Below are positions 17,885 through 26,184 of a stretch of DNA of 64,000 nt, one piece after another. The translations under genes were made by a program, and so were the position numbers. The DNA lies in the NCBI RefSeq assembly GCF_031180885.1, contig NZ_JAPSLK010000004.1:226551-290550 (forward strand), given 5' to 3'. This stretch comes from Saccharothrix sp. (GTDB taxonomy: Bacteria > Actinomycetota > Actinomycetes > Mycobacteriales > Pseudonocardiaceae). The notes beneath the pieces are model-generated. The model searched no databases, had not been told where the DNA came from, and worked only from the letters and a program-made list of their open reading frames with translations. Position 1 is the stretch's first letter. Each line of letters opens with the position of its first letter.

Positions 17885-18996
17885 CACGCCTCCAGCGGAC
17901 TCAGGTCGTAGGTGAAACCCGTGCCGCGCGGGCGGCCTGCCACGAGCAGGTACAGCAGCGAGTGCGACGCCGGCGCCCGGACGAGCGCTTCCAGCGGGCT
18001 GTCGAACACGCTGCGGGCGGGCCTGCAGAACATCCCCGCGCCCGCCGCCGCCGTGCACGCGTGCTGCGCCGTCGCGCCGGCCGCGCGCAGGAGTGCGCGA
18101 TAGCCGTCCGGGCCGTCCGAGGCCACGGCCGCGGCCGGGTCGCCCGTGGTGACCAGCGCCAGGTTCATCCGGGCCACGTCGATGGTGTTGGGCGGGTGCC
18201 CGAACACCTCGCGCACGTCCTCCAGGGCCTGGCCGGGTTCGACGAGCCGCAGCCCGTCCACCGCGTACCAGCCGTCGACCAGGCCCTCGACGTTGCGCAC
18301 CGCCAGCCTGTGCCGCAGGTCGTCGCGCACCGGTGAGCCCGCCGGGGGACGGGTGATCGCCGCCACGAAGGCGCGCACGGCGCTCGCGGGCAGCGGCCTG
18401 GGGTCGGCGGAGATGCCGCACGGCCCGAAACCCGAGCTTCGCGGCGGCATCGGCGGCAACGGCTCACCGGTCTCCCGGTCCGGGGCCACCGTCACGGTGA
18501 GCCCCGAGGTCCACGCCTCCAGCCCGTGCCGGGGAGCGTGTTCGACCAGGGCCGCGGCCAGGTGGCCGACCTCCAGCTCGGTGAGCACGTCGCCGAACTC
18601 CCGGTAACCCTCGGACAGGCGTTCCCGCCGCCGCACGAGCTCCAGCCGCACCGGCCCGTCCAGGACGGGCGGTTCGGCGCCGATCGTGGCCCGCCGCACC
18701 GGGTCCAGCGGCCACCGCCGCGACCCGATCACCAGCACCAGGTCCACCGTGAACGCGGCCCGCGCCGACGGGTAGCCGCGGTGGTCGTTGTACTGGTTCC
18801 ACGTCTCCCAGCGCAGCGGCGTCGCCACTTCCGTCAGCAGCCGGCCCAGCGCCGCGCCGAAACGGCCCTGGGCGGCCAGGGCGGTGAACGGCACCCGCGG
18901 TCCCGCCGAGGGCCGGAACGGCGCGGGTCGCCCTCGCTCCACCACCCGGCCCGGGCCGTGCGCGTAGGCGGTGGCGAGCGCGTCGGCGGCGGTCAC
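17884..18996 (-). CDS. Extra McbC/SagB-like nitroreductase-fold protein in the thiopeptide operon
   Basis: 370 residues from GTG 18996 in a GTGA overlap with the YcaO gene. It shows diverged nitroreductase-fold traits: RWETWNQYNDHRGYPSARAA in place of the usual RPSPSAG, a helix ELEVGHLAAALVEHAPRHGL, and a C-terminal half YRALLRAAGATAQHACTAAA with TYDLSPLEA at the end. Since the next gene already carries a full SagB domain, this is a second oxidoreductase-like member, absent from the lactazole cluster as I remember it. It could oxidise a second set of azolines, act as a scaffold, or do another tailoring oxidation. FMN binding is not certain. Confidence 0.65.
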   Translation of the reverse strand: MTAADALATAYAHGPGRVVERGRPAPFRPSAGPRVPFTALAAQGRFGAALGRLLTEVATPLRWETWNQYNDHRGYPSARAAFTVDLVLVIGSRRWPLDPVRRATIGAEPPVLDGPVRLELVRRRERLSEGYREFGDVLTELEVGHLAAALVEHAPRHGLEAWTSGLTVTVAPDRETGEPLPPMPPRSSGFGPCGISADPRPLPASAVRAFVAAITRPPAGSPVRDDLRHRLAVRNVEGLVDGWYAVDGLRLVEPGQALEDVREVFGHPPNTIDVARMNLALVTTGDPAAAVASDGPDGYRALLRAAGATAQHACTAAAGAGMFCRPARSVFDSPLEALVRAPASHSLLYLLVAGRPRGTGFTYDLSPLEA

Positions 18997-20726
18997 GGGA
19001 ACGGGTGGGGCAGCGGGGGACCGACCGGGCGCAGCCGGGGTATGCCGCGCGTGCGGCGGTTGCGCTCGCCGAACGACATCGGCACGGTTCCGGGCACGAT
19101 GACCTTCGCCGAGTGCAGTCCCAGCCGGGTGCGCCACACCGGGTCCGTCTGGTCGACCGCGATCACCTCCAGGTCCAGTGCGGCCCACTTGCGCACGTAG
19201 TGCTCCAGCAGCGCGTCCAGGTCGTCCCGCGGCACGTCCGGGACCACCGGGTCGACCGGTGTCCCGGGCACGAGGAAGTCGTACCGGTCGGCGGCCTCCG
19301 GGAGCCCGTTGACGGCCACGTGGTCCTCCATCGTGCGGATCAGCTCCGGTGCCGCGAGCATCTTCCGCAGCCGTTCCGGGTCGTGGTCGCCGGGACGGGC
19401 GCGGTACTGCTTGGCCGCCGACTCGACGTCCACCGCCACTTCGGCCGCCGCCGAGCGCATCGCCGCGTCCGGGTCCAAGCTCGCGCCGGCGGCGAAGAAC
19501 GCCCTCGGTGGCAGCTCTCCGCGGCCGGTGTAGCGGGCCAGGGACAACACGGAGGGCACGCCCAGGTCGTTGGTGGCGTCGTAGAACTCCAGGTCGTAGC
19601 CCAGCTGCGCCATCCGGTCGACCAGGTGCAGGCAGAACCCGTCCCGGACGACCAGGTGCGGCAGGCGTTTGCGCTCGTACCAGGCGGTCAGGAACGCGTC
19701 CCGCTCGGCGATCTCGAACATCCCGTGCAGCACGGCTTCGGTGGGGCTGTTGCCCGTGCCGCAGCCGTTGGAGGTCTCGTCCACGAACCGCGGGCCCGCG
19801 TCGTGCCCCATGGCCCAGTACGCCACGTGCTCGGGCACCGCGATCGGCTTGGCGTGCGTGTACGACCAGCCGTGCACCCACCGCGTCCGGACATCGGGGT
19901 GGTACTCGACGGTGTGCGGTGACTCGTTGTCGGGCAGGCCCAGCCGGGTCGGGTCCAGCGCCGTCTCCCCGAGTTCGGCGTAGGACGCCACCAGGACCGT
20001 GGTGACGCGGCGGGGCCGCATCCCGGCGTGCCGCTCCACGGCCTCGAACAGCGCCACCCGCTCGGCTCCGGCGTAGTCGCCCGTGCGGCCGAAACCGACT
20101 TGCCCGGCCTGGTTGTCCGGCACGATCTCCGCGGTGACCGCCGCCAGGGGCAGGTCCCCGACCCGGAAGAGCCCGCCGACCGGGCCGTGCCGCAGGTCGA
20201 ACAGCGCTTCCCGCACCGCGTCGCCGTCGGTGCGCGGGTTGGCACCCCGCAGCGTGCCCGGGACCACCGGGACCGGCGTGCGGACGACCGTCGCGGCGTC
20301 GGGGGAGTCCTCCGGCAGCGGCCCGCACACCGGGCAGCCGCCGGACCGGGGCCGCACCCGGTGTTCGGCGACTGTCGCGAGATCCGTCCGCACGGCCAGC
20401 ACGACGTCGCGGTACGCGTCCGGATCCGCCAGCACCCGCTCGACGAGCACGTCCACCAGGGGCCCCAGCGCGGGGGAACACAGGCCGCCCAAGCGCATGC
20501 CCTCGTCGCGGCGCGGTACGGACCTGCCCAGCGTGGCGAGCCGCGCGTCCTCGGCGCAGCGCAGGCACACACCGCCACCGCCGCCGAACACCGGCCCGAG
20601 CAGCACCAGACCACCGTCGTGGCGCATCGGCAGCACGGGCGCGTCCGCGCCGTCCGCGCTGATCCGGTCGAGATCGCCGATCGTGTACCGGGACAGCTCC
20701 AGCACGTTCAGGTCCAGCACGGTCAC
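18993..20726 (-). CDS. YcaO cyclodehydratase for azoline formation (LazE-like)
   Basis: 577 residues from GTG 20726. The N-terminal part holds two CxxC pairs (C54-x2-C57 in VCLRC, C131-x2-C134 in CPVC), the Zn-site type of TOMM cyclodehydratases. The YcaO domain follows with ATP-site segments (ERVALFEAVERHAG, NGCGTGNSPTEAVLHGMFEI, ERDAF) and ends in a Pro-rich tail PPLPHPFP. That tail matches the C-terminal PxPxP signature of azoline-forming YcaO enzymes. It converts core Cys (and some Ser) to azolines with ATP and works with the upstream leader-binding protein. It is coupled on both sides by GTGA overlaps. Confidence 0.93.
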   Translation of the reverse strand: MTVLDLNVLELSRYTIGDLDRISADGADAPVLPMRHDGGLVLLGPVFGGGGGVCLRCAEDARLATLGRSVPRRDEGMRLGGLCSPALGPLVDVLVERVLADPDAYRDVVLAVRTDLATVAEHRVRPRSGGCPVCGPLPEDSPDAATVVRTPVPVVPGTLRGANPRTDGDAVREALFDLRHGPVGGLFRVGDLPLAAVTAEIVPDNQAGQVGFGRTGDYAGAERVALFEAVERHAGMRPRRVTTVLVASYAELGETALDPTRLGLPDNESPHTVEYHPDVRTRWVHGWSYTHAKPIAVPEHVAYWAMGHDAGPRFVDETSNGCGTGNSPTEAVLHGMFEIAERDAFLTAWYERKRLPHLVVRDGFCLHLVDRMAQLGYDLEFYDATNDLGVPSVLSLARYTGRGELPPRAFFAAGASLDPDAAMRSAAAEVAVDVESAAKQYRARPGDHDPERLRKMLAAPELIRTMEDHVAVNGLPEAADRYDFLVPGTPVDPVVPDVPRDDLDALLEHYVRKWAALDLEVIAVDQTDPVWRTRLGLHSAKVIVPGTVPMSFGERNRRTRGIPRLRPVGPPLPHPFP

Positions 20727-22273
20727 CGGCTCACCTCCGGCACCGCGAACGCCACCACGCCGGCGGCGTCCAACACCGGGCCGAGGCTCACCGGTTTCAC
20801 CTCGGCCGGCGCGAGCAGCGCCCGCAGGTCGTGCTGCAACGCCTCTTCGCCGTCCCGGACCCCGAAGGGCCAGAACCAGTCCCGGTTCGTCCACGGCGCG
20901 TCGGCGCCCTCCGGGGCGGCGACCGGCGTCGCTCCACAAAGGACGACGGTGTCGTCGTGCCCGGCCTGCGCCCGTCCGGCGGCGGCCAGCGCGGCGAACG
21001 CCACGGCGTCGGCGGCGCTCGCCTCCACCGCCCAGGACAGCACCTGTCCGCGCAGCCGCACGACGGCGCGGACCACGCGGTGGTCCAGCCTCGTCACCTC
21101 GACCTGTGCGGGCAGGCCGAACCGCAGCGTGACGGCCTTCCACCAGCGCCGCGCGGTCGGGTCGGTGAGCCACTCGTCCTCACCGACCGGCGTGCCCGGC
21201 ACGTCCCGCGCGGCCGTGCGCAGCGCCAGGCCCAAGGCGTGGGTCCGGTCCGCGCCGAGTACCGCGCCCTCGGGCGCGAGTTCCCGCGCGGCGCGGATCA
21301 GCGCGTCGAGCCGCGCCGAGTGCTCGGTCGTGCCGAACCCGACCACGTCACCGGACGCGGCGAGCTTGACCGGCAGTTGTGGCAGGTCGCCGGGCACCGG
21401 TTTCGCCACCGGGCCGAGTTCGGCGTCCCCCAGCACGTCCAGCAGCGTCCCGTTCGGCTCGCACGGCCGGACCTCGGACAGCCACGGGTGGTACTCGGCG
21501 CGCAGCGGATCGACCCTGGCGACGAGCACCGCCTGGTGCGGCGGGCCGGGCGGCGGCACGTCCTGCCACATGTTCACGACCTCCACCGACGGGTCGGGCA
21601 GACCGCCCACCGCGCACACCAGCCGGTGCGCGGCGGCCGAGCCGACCAGCGCGGCCAGCACCTCGGGCGGCGCACCCGCGGTGCCCGCGAGCCGGTCGGC
21701 GACCGCTGACGCGTCCGCGAGCACGTCGGCCCGCGAGCCCGGCGCGACCACGAAACCCACGTCCTCGGCGCACCCGGCGGCAACCGCGTGACCGCCGGCG
21801 GTGAGCAGGAGCCCTGCGCCGGACTCGACCGCGGTCGCCAGCCCGGACGCGGTGAGCGCGCGGACCGCCGCTTTCGCCAACGGGCCTTCGCCCGTCACGG
21901 TGACCGTCGCGGCCTTCAGCCGCCGCCACGACTCCAGCGGTGCCGCGGCGACGGACTCCAGCCAACTCGCGATCTCCCCGGGAGGCGCCTCGTCGCCCCA
22001 GGACGCGGGCACCTCCACCAGCAGGTCGTGCTCCCACAACTGGGTGATGATCAGCTCCAGGGCCTTGGCCACGGCCGGCGACGCGTTCTCCGGAACGGCC
22101 AACCGGCCTGGCGGCACGCCGTCGGCCAGCGGACCGGCGAGGCGTTCCCAGATGGCCCACAGGCCCTTGCCGCCGTCCAAGGTGAAGCTGGACTTCCAAC
22201 CGCGCACGTGCAGGCCGGTCGCCGTGGGGGTGGCGTGCGCGATGGGGCGCAGGCGCAGCAGCACGTCGTTCAC
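20723..22273 (-). CDS. Leader-binding Ocin-ThiF-like cyclodehydratase partner (LazD-like)
   Basis: 516 residues from GTG 22273. The N-terminus (LLRLRPIAHATPTATGLHV, then FTLDGGKGLWAIWERLAGPL) has the winged-helix RRE layout used to grip RiPP leaders. The middle contains a degenerate Rossmann/E1-like region (AATVTVTGEGPLAKAAVRAL). The C-terminal half (EDEWLTDPTARRWWKAVTLRF, VVRAVVRLRGQVLSWAVEA) fits thiazole-maturation partner proteins. It is inferred to bind the acidic leader (DDLVLDDLAV) and deliver the core to the YcaO enzyme. No catalytic ThiF motif is intact. Confidence 0.85.
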   Translation of the reverse strand: MNDVLLRLRPIAHATPTATGLHVRGWKSSFTLDGGKGLWAIWERLAGPLADGVPPGRLAVPENASPAVAKALELIITQLWEHDLLVEVPASWGDEAPPGEIASWLESVAAAPLESWRRLKAATVTVTGEGPLAKAAVRALTASGLATAVESGAGLLLTAGGHAVAAGCAEDVGFVVAPGSRADVLADASAVADRLAGTAGAPPEVLAALVGSAAAHRLVCAVGGLPDPSVEVVNMWQDVPPPGPPHQAVLVARVDPLRAEYHPWLSEVRPCEPNGTLLDVLGDAELGPVAKPVPGDLPQLPVKLAASGDVVGFGTTEHSARLDALIRAARELAPEGAVLGADRTHALGLALRTAARDVPGTPVGEDEWLTDPTARRWWKAVTLRFGLPAQVEVTRLDHRVVRAVVRLRGQVLSWAVEASAADAVAFAALAAAGRAQAGHDDTVVLCGATPVAAPEGADAPWTNRDWFWPFGVRDGEEALQHDLRALLAPAEVKPVSLGPVLDAAGVVAFAVPEVSR

Positions 22274-23346
22274 CGCGTCACCTCGGCCATCCGCGCGATG
22301 TGCTCGGACCAGCCGACCCCGGTGATCCGCTGGGCGGCCTTCGCGACGAGGTTCGCCGCCAGGTAGCGCTCGACCGGCGTCACGTCGCACACCGCGAGCA
22401 GTTGGTAGAGCATGTTGGTCCCGAATCGGTAGACGGTGACGGGTCGCTGGTAGAGCGGGTGGTCGAGGTCGACGGCCTGGAGCTGCCGGTGGTACTCGCT
22501 CTGGTAGTCGCGGTGGTCGGGGTGCCAGCGGCGGATCGCCTTCTCCTCGCCCAGCTCCACGGCCCGCTCGCCGTGCAGCGACGGCCGCTCGGTGGGCAGC
22601 TCGCCCCGGTCGAAGACCTCCTCGATCACCCCGCGGGTGTCGACCGTCCACGTCGTCCACGGCGTCGGGGTCCGGCCCTCGGCGATGTCGCGCACGGTCT
22701 CCGTGGCCTGGTCGGCGTTGCGCTCCCACACCTGGTCGAACCGGGCGCGCAGCACACCTTCCGGATCGCTGTGCAGCAGGAAGTCCTCCAGGTGGGACAG
22801 GAACGAGTGGTAGCCGTTGAGCAGCCCGGCCGGGTAGCGGCTCGCGTGCGCGGCCATCGCGGTCAGGGCGAGGTGGACGCGGGACGCGGAGGTGCCGTCG
22901 GTGGCCACCGCGTCCCGCACGGCCGGCATCCCCAGGCGCAGGCACCGCGTTCGCAGGCGCACCAGCACGTCGGAGCCGAGCAACCCCCGGATGTCGGTCA
23001 GGTCCGTCGGCTCGACCATTACCGTGTTGTCGGGGTGGATCGGCTCGTAGGGTGGCCGGATCAGCTCGGCCACGCCGTTGTGCCGGGCCTGCGCCAGCAG
23101 CTCCTCGTCCGACATGTCCACCGTGGAGGGATGGGCGGACAGGTACGAGCGCAGCCGGTCCGCGACGAACTCGGCCGCCTCCTCGGAGCCGTCCAACCTG
23201 ATGCGCAGGTGGGGGCCGTGCAGCCAGTGCCGTTCCACGTGGCCGGTGGCGCCGGCGCGCCCCACCGCCGCGAGTGCGGGCAGCACCGCCTCCCGGAGCA
23301 GTGGCGCCTTCACCGGGTCACGGTAGTAGCAGACGACATCGGTCAC
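22270..23346 (-). CDS. Thiopeptide pyridine synthase (LazC-like)
   Basis: 358 residues from GTG 23346. It belongs to the SpaB_C-related family: ERHWLHGPHLRIRLDGSEE, IRPPYEPIHPDNTVM, SRVHLALTAMAAHASRYPAG and GYHSFLSHLEDFLL. In thiopeptide clusters the standalone member catalyses the formal [4+2] cycloaddition between two dehydroalanines, closes the macrocycle and expels the leader. Its position C in the A-B-C-D-E-F order supports this. Both ends overlap neighbours as GTGA. The alternative, a second elimination enzyme, is less likely because the elimination domain is in the 16292-17884 gene. Confidence 0.85.
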   Translation of the reverse strand: MTDVVCYYRDPVKAPLLREAVLPALAAVGRAGATGHVERHWLHGPHLRIRLDGSEEAAEFVADRLRSYLSAHPSTVDMSDEELLAQARHNGVAELIRPPYEPIHPDNTVMVEPTDLTDIRGLLGSDVLVRLRTRCLRLGMPAVRDAVATDGTSASRVHLALTAMAAHASRYPAGLLNGYHSFLSHLEDFLLHSDPEGVLRARFDQVWERNADQATETVRDIAEGRTPTPWTTWTVDTRGVIEEVFDRGELPTERPSLHGERAVELGEEKAIRRWHPDHRDYQSEYHRQLQAVDLDHPLYQRPVTVYRFGTNMLYQLLAVCDVTPVERYLAANLVAKAAQRITGVGWSEHIARMAEVTR

Positions 23347-25775
23347 ACTGCCCTCCAGTACGTTTCCGCGATCATCTCGACCACCCGCCCGTTCGGTGAC
23401 CCGGCGCCGGGCACGGGCAGTGCCTCGGTCAGCCGGACGCCCTCGGGGAACCGGGAGAGCAGGCGGGGCAGGCAGCGCAGGTGCAGCGCGTCGCCGAGGT
23501 CGGCGTACTGCGGTTTGCCCGCGGCGAGCGTGCGCTCGTAGACGTCGGCCGACATCGGACCGAGGTCCGGCCCGACGAAGACGTGCTCGGGCAGGCCGTG
23601 TCGGGCGCGCAGCCTCGCGGTGTCCACGGCGGCCTGTTCCTCGGCGCCGATGTCCGGTGGCACGGGGAAGTCCCACGACCGGCGGGCCAGCACCACGTCC
23701 CCGTAGGTGAGCCGACCCCTGACCGTGACACCTCCGTCCACCGCGGACGTGCGGAGCGGGTCCAGGTCGACCCAGCCGCAGGCCAGGTCGGAGTACAGCG
23801 GGATCTGCCGGTCGGGGAGCGCCAGCGGGATCAGGAATCCCAGGTACAGCACGTCGAGCGGGGCGCCGCAGTGGGTCACCCGGATCTCGTCGGCGTCCGG
23901 GTCGTGCCGGACGTCGATCTCGTCGGCGGGCAGGTCCGCCCAGCGGCCGTCCTCACCGATCTCACGGGCGTCCAGCAGCGGGTGCAGGTTGGCGTTGAAG
24001 CCCCGGACCGGGCGGAACTGGGCCCGGTCGGGCAGGTAGCGGCCGACCTGGGCGGTGACCGCGTCGCGCGCGCCGGGCAGCCGGTCGAGGAAGCGGCTGG
24101 TGAACTTGCCGAACCCGGCGTAGACGCGGTTGACCACGAGGCGGGCGTCGGCGGTGGGCTGGACGAAGAAGCCGTAGGAACCGGGCCGGCGGGTCGCCCA
24201 GGACGGCAGCAGGTCGGCGGCGGTGGCGAGGACGTGGTCGGTGACCGTGCCGTCGTGGACCTGGTCGGCGAGCTTGGCGCGGGCGTCGAGCACGGCGACG
24301 ACCTCGGGGTCGCGCACGTCGCCGATCCGCGTGGCGTCCTGCCAGGCCAGACCGAGCGGGACCGCGCAGTCGGCGAGCGATGCCGTGCCGCCCGCACCGA
24401 ACCACTCGACGAAGCGGGTCCTGGCCAGCCTGCGGAGGAGGACCTGCTGGTCGAACGCCATGAGCAGCGGGGTCAGCCGGGCCAGGGCGGCGGACGCGCC
24501 GGGCGGGACGGGGATCGGTTCGGGCAGCAGCACGTCCTCCACGACCGGGGGTATGCCGGACAGGTCCGCGCCGAGGCGCTCGCCGACCGCGAGCCAGCCT
24601 TCGGCGAGGTGGGCGAGGGTGGCCGCCCGGGTCGGCGGGTCGGCCGTGCCGAACGCGGCGGTCGCCTCGGCCAGGCGCGTCACCTCGGCGGCGGCGGTCT
24701 CGTCGTGCGACCGCAGCCAGCCGGCGAGCGGTCCGATCGCGTCCGGGGCCTGCGGGTCGATCGGGGACACCGGCACCAGCAGGCCGATGTCCCGCATCTT
24801 CGCCACGTAGTCCACGGCCTTGGCGGCGTCCGCCGCCGACAGCCTGGCCGCCAACGCCTCCGCGACCGCCTCCGGCCGCACCCCTCCAGGTCCGGCGGCC
24901 CGCACGGTCGCGATGACGAACCGCAGCGGTCCGGTCGCGGCCACGTCGACTTCCTCTTCCTTGGTCACCAGCGCCCGCCAGCCGCCGGCGACCGGGATGT
25001 CGCGGCGGAACAGCACGCGGCCGTCACGTTCCCGCAGGCCGGGCGCGAGGCGGTGCGGCAACACCGGGCCCAGCGCCGCGACGATCCGGTCCGGCAGCAG
25101 CCGGTTCACCGCCGGGTGCGACACGGGCTCGACCGAGGGCCACGGCCCGTCCGCCCACGTGCCCCACCCGACGTGCGTGTACCAGGACAGGGGGCTCGTC
25201 TTGGCGGTGGCGCGCAGCGCGTACCGGAGCACGGTCGCCTCCGCCTTGCGCGCCTTGCGATCCGGCTCACCGCGACCGGCCGCGGTCCGGTCGACGCCGT
25301 GCAACAGGTCCACGCCGGTCAGCACGCTCGCCCGGCGCAGCTCACCGGTCGAGCACACCTGCGCCAGCCACGCCCGTGACGCGGCGAGATCGACGGGCCA
25401 GGCCCTGCGCACCGCGTCGACCGCTGTCGCCAGTGCGGTGCGGGCGTCGAGCCAGCGCGCCAGCAGCGGAACCCGGTCGGACAACGTGCCCAGCTCCGCC
25501 AGCAGCGCGGGCCGGGGCGCGCGTCCATTGTGGACCGCCCGCCGCAACGGCAGCACGACGCGTCGGTGGAACCCGGGGGAGTGGGTGTGGGCACTGTCGT
25601 GCAACGCGTCCGCGAGGTCGGCCGCCATCGCCGAGATCCGGGCCTCCGCCGCGACCACCGCGTCCAGCGCGGCCCGCAAGTCCGACGGCGCCGGCGCGGG
25701 GTGCGGCAGCGCCGCCACGCGGATCAGCGCGTAGGGCGCGAGTTCCGCGGTGAGGCGGGTCGGTGCACTGGTCAT
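23343..25775 (-). CDS. LanB-type glutamyl-tRNA dependent dehydratase, N-terminal (LazB-like)
   Basis: 810 residues, the long Lant_dehydr_N domain without the elimination domain (split LanB). Typical pieces are YALIRVAALP at the start, EATVLRYALRATAKTSPLSW (the RxTPFGxF-like site), and FVEWFGAGGTASLADCAVPL. The family transfers glutamate from Glu-tRNA to core Ser/Thr. ATG start at 25775. It follows the precursor genes after a 145-base spacer containing a strong hairpin and a triple repeat, so enzyme expression is probably held below that of the precursors. Confidence 0.93.
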   Translation of the reverse strand: MTSAPTRLTAELAPYALIRVAALPHPAPAPSDLRAALDAVVAAEARISAMAADLADALHDSAHTHSPGFHRRVVLPLRRAVHNGRAPRPALLAELGTLSDRVPLLARWLDARTALATAVDAVRRAWPVDLAASRAWLAQVCSTGELRRASVLTGVDLLHGVDRTAAGRGEPDRKARKAEATVLRYALRATAKTSPLSWYTHVGWGTWADGPWPSVEPVSHPAVNRLLPDRIVAALGPVLPHRLAPGLRERDGRVLFRRDIPVAGGWRALVTKEEEVDVAATGPLRFVIATVRAAGPGGVRPEAVAEALAARLSAADAAKAVDYVAKMRDIGLLVPVSPIDPQAPDAIGPLAGWLRSHDETAAAEVTRLAEATAAFGTADPPTRAATLAHLAEGWLAVGERLGADLSGIPPVVEDVLLPEPIPVPPGASAALARLTPLLMAFDQQVLLRRLARTRFVEWFGAGGTASLADCAVPLGLAWQDATRIGDVRDPEVVAVLDARAKLADQVHDGTVTDHVLATAADLLPSWATRRPGSYGFFVQPTADARLVVNRVYAGFGKFTSRFLDRLPGARDAVTAQVGRYLPDRAQFRPVRGFNANLHPLLDAREIGEDGRWADLPADEIDVRHDPDADEIRVTHCGAPLDVLYLGFLIPLALPDRQIPLYSDLACGWVDLDPLRTSAVDGGVTVRGRLTYGDVVLARRSWDFPVPPDIGAEEQAAVDTARLRARHGLPEHVFVGPDLGPMSADVYERTLAAGKPQYADLGDALHLRCLPRLLSRFPEGVRLTEALPVPGAGSPNGRVVEMIAETYWRAV

Positions 25776-25790
25776 CCGGTGGTCCCCCGT

Positions 25791-25821
25791 GTGTTTCGCC
25801 CGTGTTTCGCCGTGTTTCGCC
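25791..25821 (-). repeat. Three tandem GTGTTTCGCC copies upstream of the dehydratase gene
   Basis: The 10-mer GTGTTTCGCC occurs at 25791-25800, 25802-25811 and 25812-25821, ending 16 bases before the dehydratase start codon as read on the minus strand. It may be a slippage array or a protein/RNA-binding site affecting translation of the first enzyme gene. Confidence 0.7.
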
Positions 25822-25875
25822 CGTGGACGTGCTCTCGACTGCCGGCCCGGTTCGTGCGAGTCCCTTGGTGCGGGG

Positions 25876-25907
25876 GCCGGGAGCGCCCGCGAACGGGTGC
25901 TCCCGGC
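25876..25907 (-). terminator. Hairpin between precursor and enzyme genes, likely attenuator
   Basis: A 14-base-pair stem with one wobble position has arms 25876-25889 and 25894-25907. On the minus transcript its loop reads TTCG closed by C-G, a UUCG-type stable tetraloop. It starts 12 bases after the precursor stop. Such partial terminators keep peptide transcripts in excess over modifying enzymes. There is no U-tract, so read-through is expected. Confidence 0.75.
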
Positions 25908-25919
25908 GTACTGATCGGC

Positions 25920-26087
25920 TCAGCCCATCGCGGGCGGTAACGTCGGGTCCTGCTGGCAGCAGCAACACGAACCGCAGGAGCAGGAGTTCGACGCGCCGGT
26001 CTCCGGCAGCGCGACGCCGTCACGCATGGTGGTGACGGCCAGGTCGTCCAGGACCAGGTCGTCGACCTCGAAGCTCAGCTCGTTCAC
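25920..26087 (-). CDS. Thiopeptide precursor peptide 1 (LazA-like)
   Basis: 55 residues from GTG 26087 with ggaggg upstream. The acidic leader (FEVDDLVLDDLAVTTMRDGV, then ALPETGA) strongly resembles LazA, whose leader also ends in VALPxxGA. The core starts at Ser33 as SNSCSCGSCCCC and continues with follower QQDPTLPPAMG. It holds four Cys in a row and Ser1, Ser3, Ser5 and Ser8 as dehydration sites. Leu in the follower is a TTA codon (25938-25940), rare at this GC content. The gene was too short for automatic ORF calling at the usual cutoff. Confidence 0.92.
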   Translation of the reverse strand: MNELSFEVDDLVLDDLAVTTMRDGVALPETGASNSCSCGSCCCCQQDPTLPPAMG

Positions 26088-26121
26088 GACAAGCCCTCCA
26101 GGTGAGTCGTGGCGACCCGCG

Positions 26122-26139
26122 GCGCCCGCGAGCGGGTGC
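26122..26139 (-). repeat. Smaller copy of the post-precursor hairpin
   Basis: GCGCCCGC and GCGGGTGC (26122-26129, 26132-26139) form an 8-base-pair stem between the two precursor genes. The sequence (gcgcccgcgagcgggtgc) is nearly the same as the heart of the hairpin at 25876-25907. This suggests that precursor gene plus downstream hairpin were duplicated together. Confidence 0.6.
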
Positions 26140-26184
26140 ACCGGGCCGTTGCGGGAGCAGGACTGCGACGCGCAGTCCCGGTGG

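Noticed and set aside
20028..21791. Long plus-strand frame inside the thiopeptide D/E genes
   Set aside because: Antisense to the YcaO and leader-binding genes, whose motifs and overlaps are convincing.
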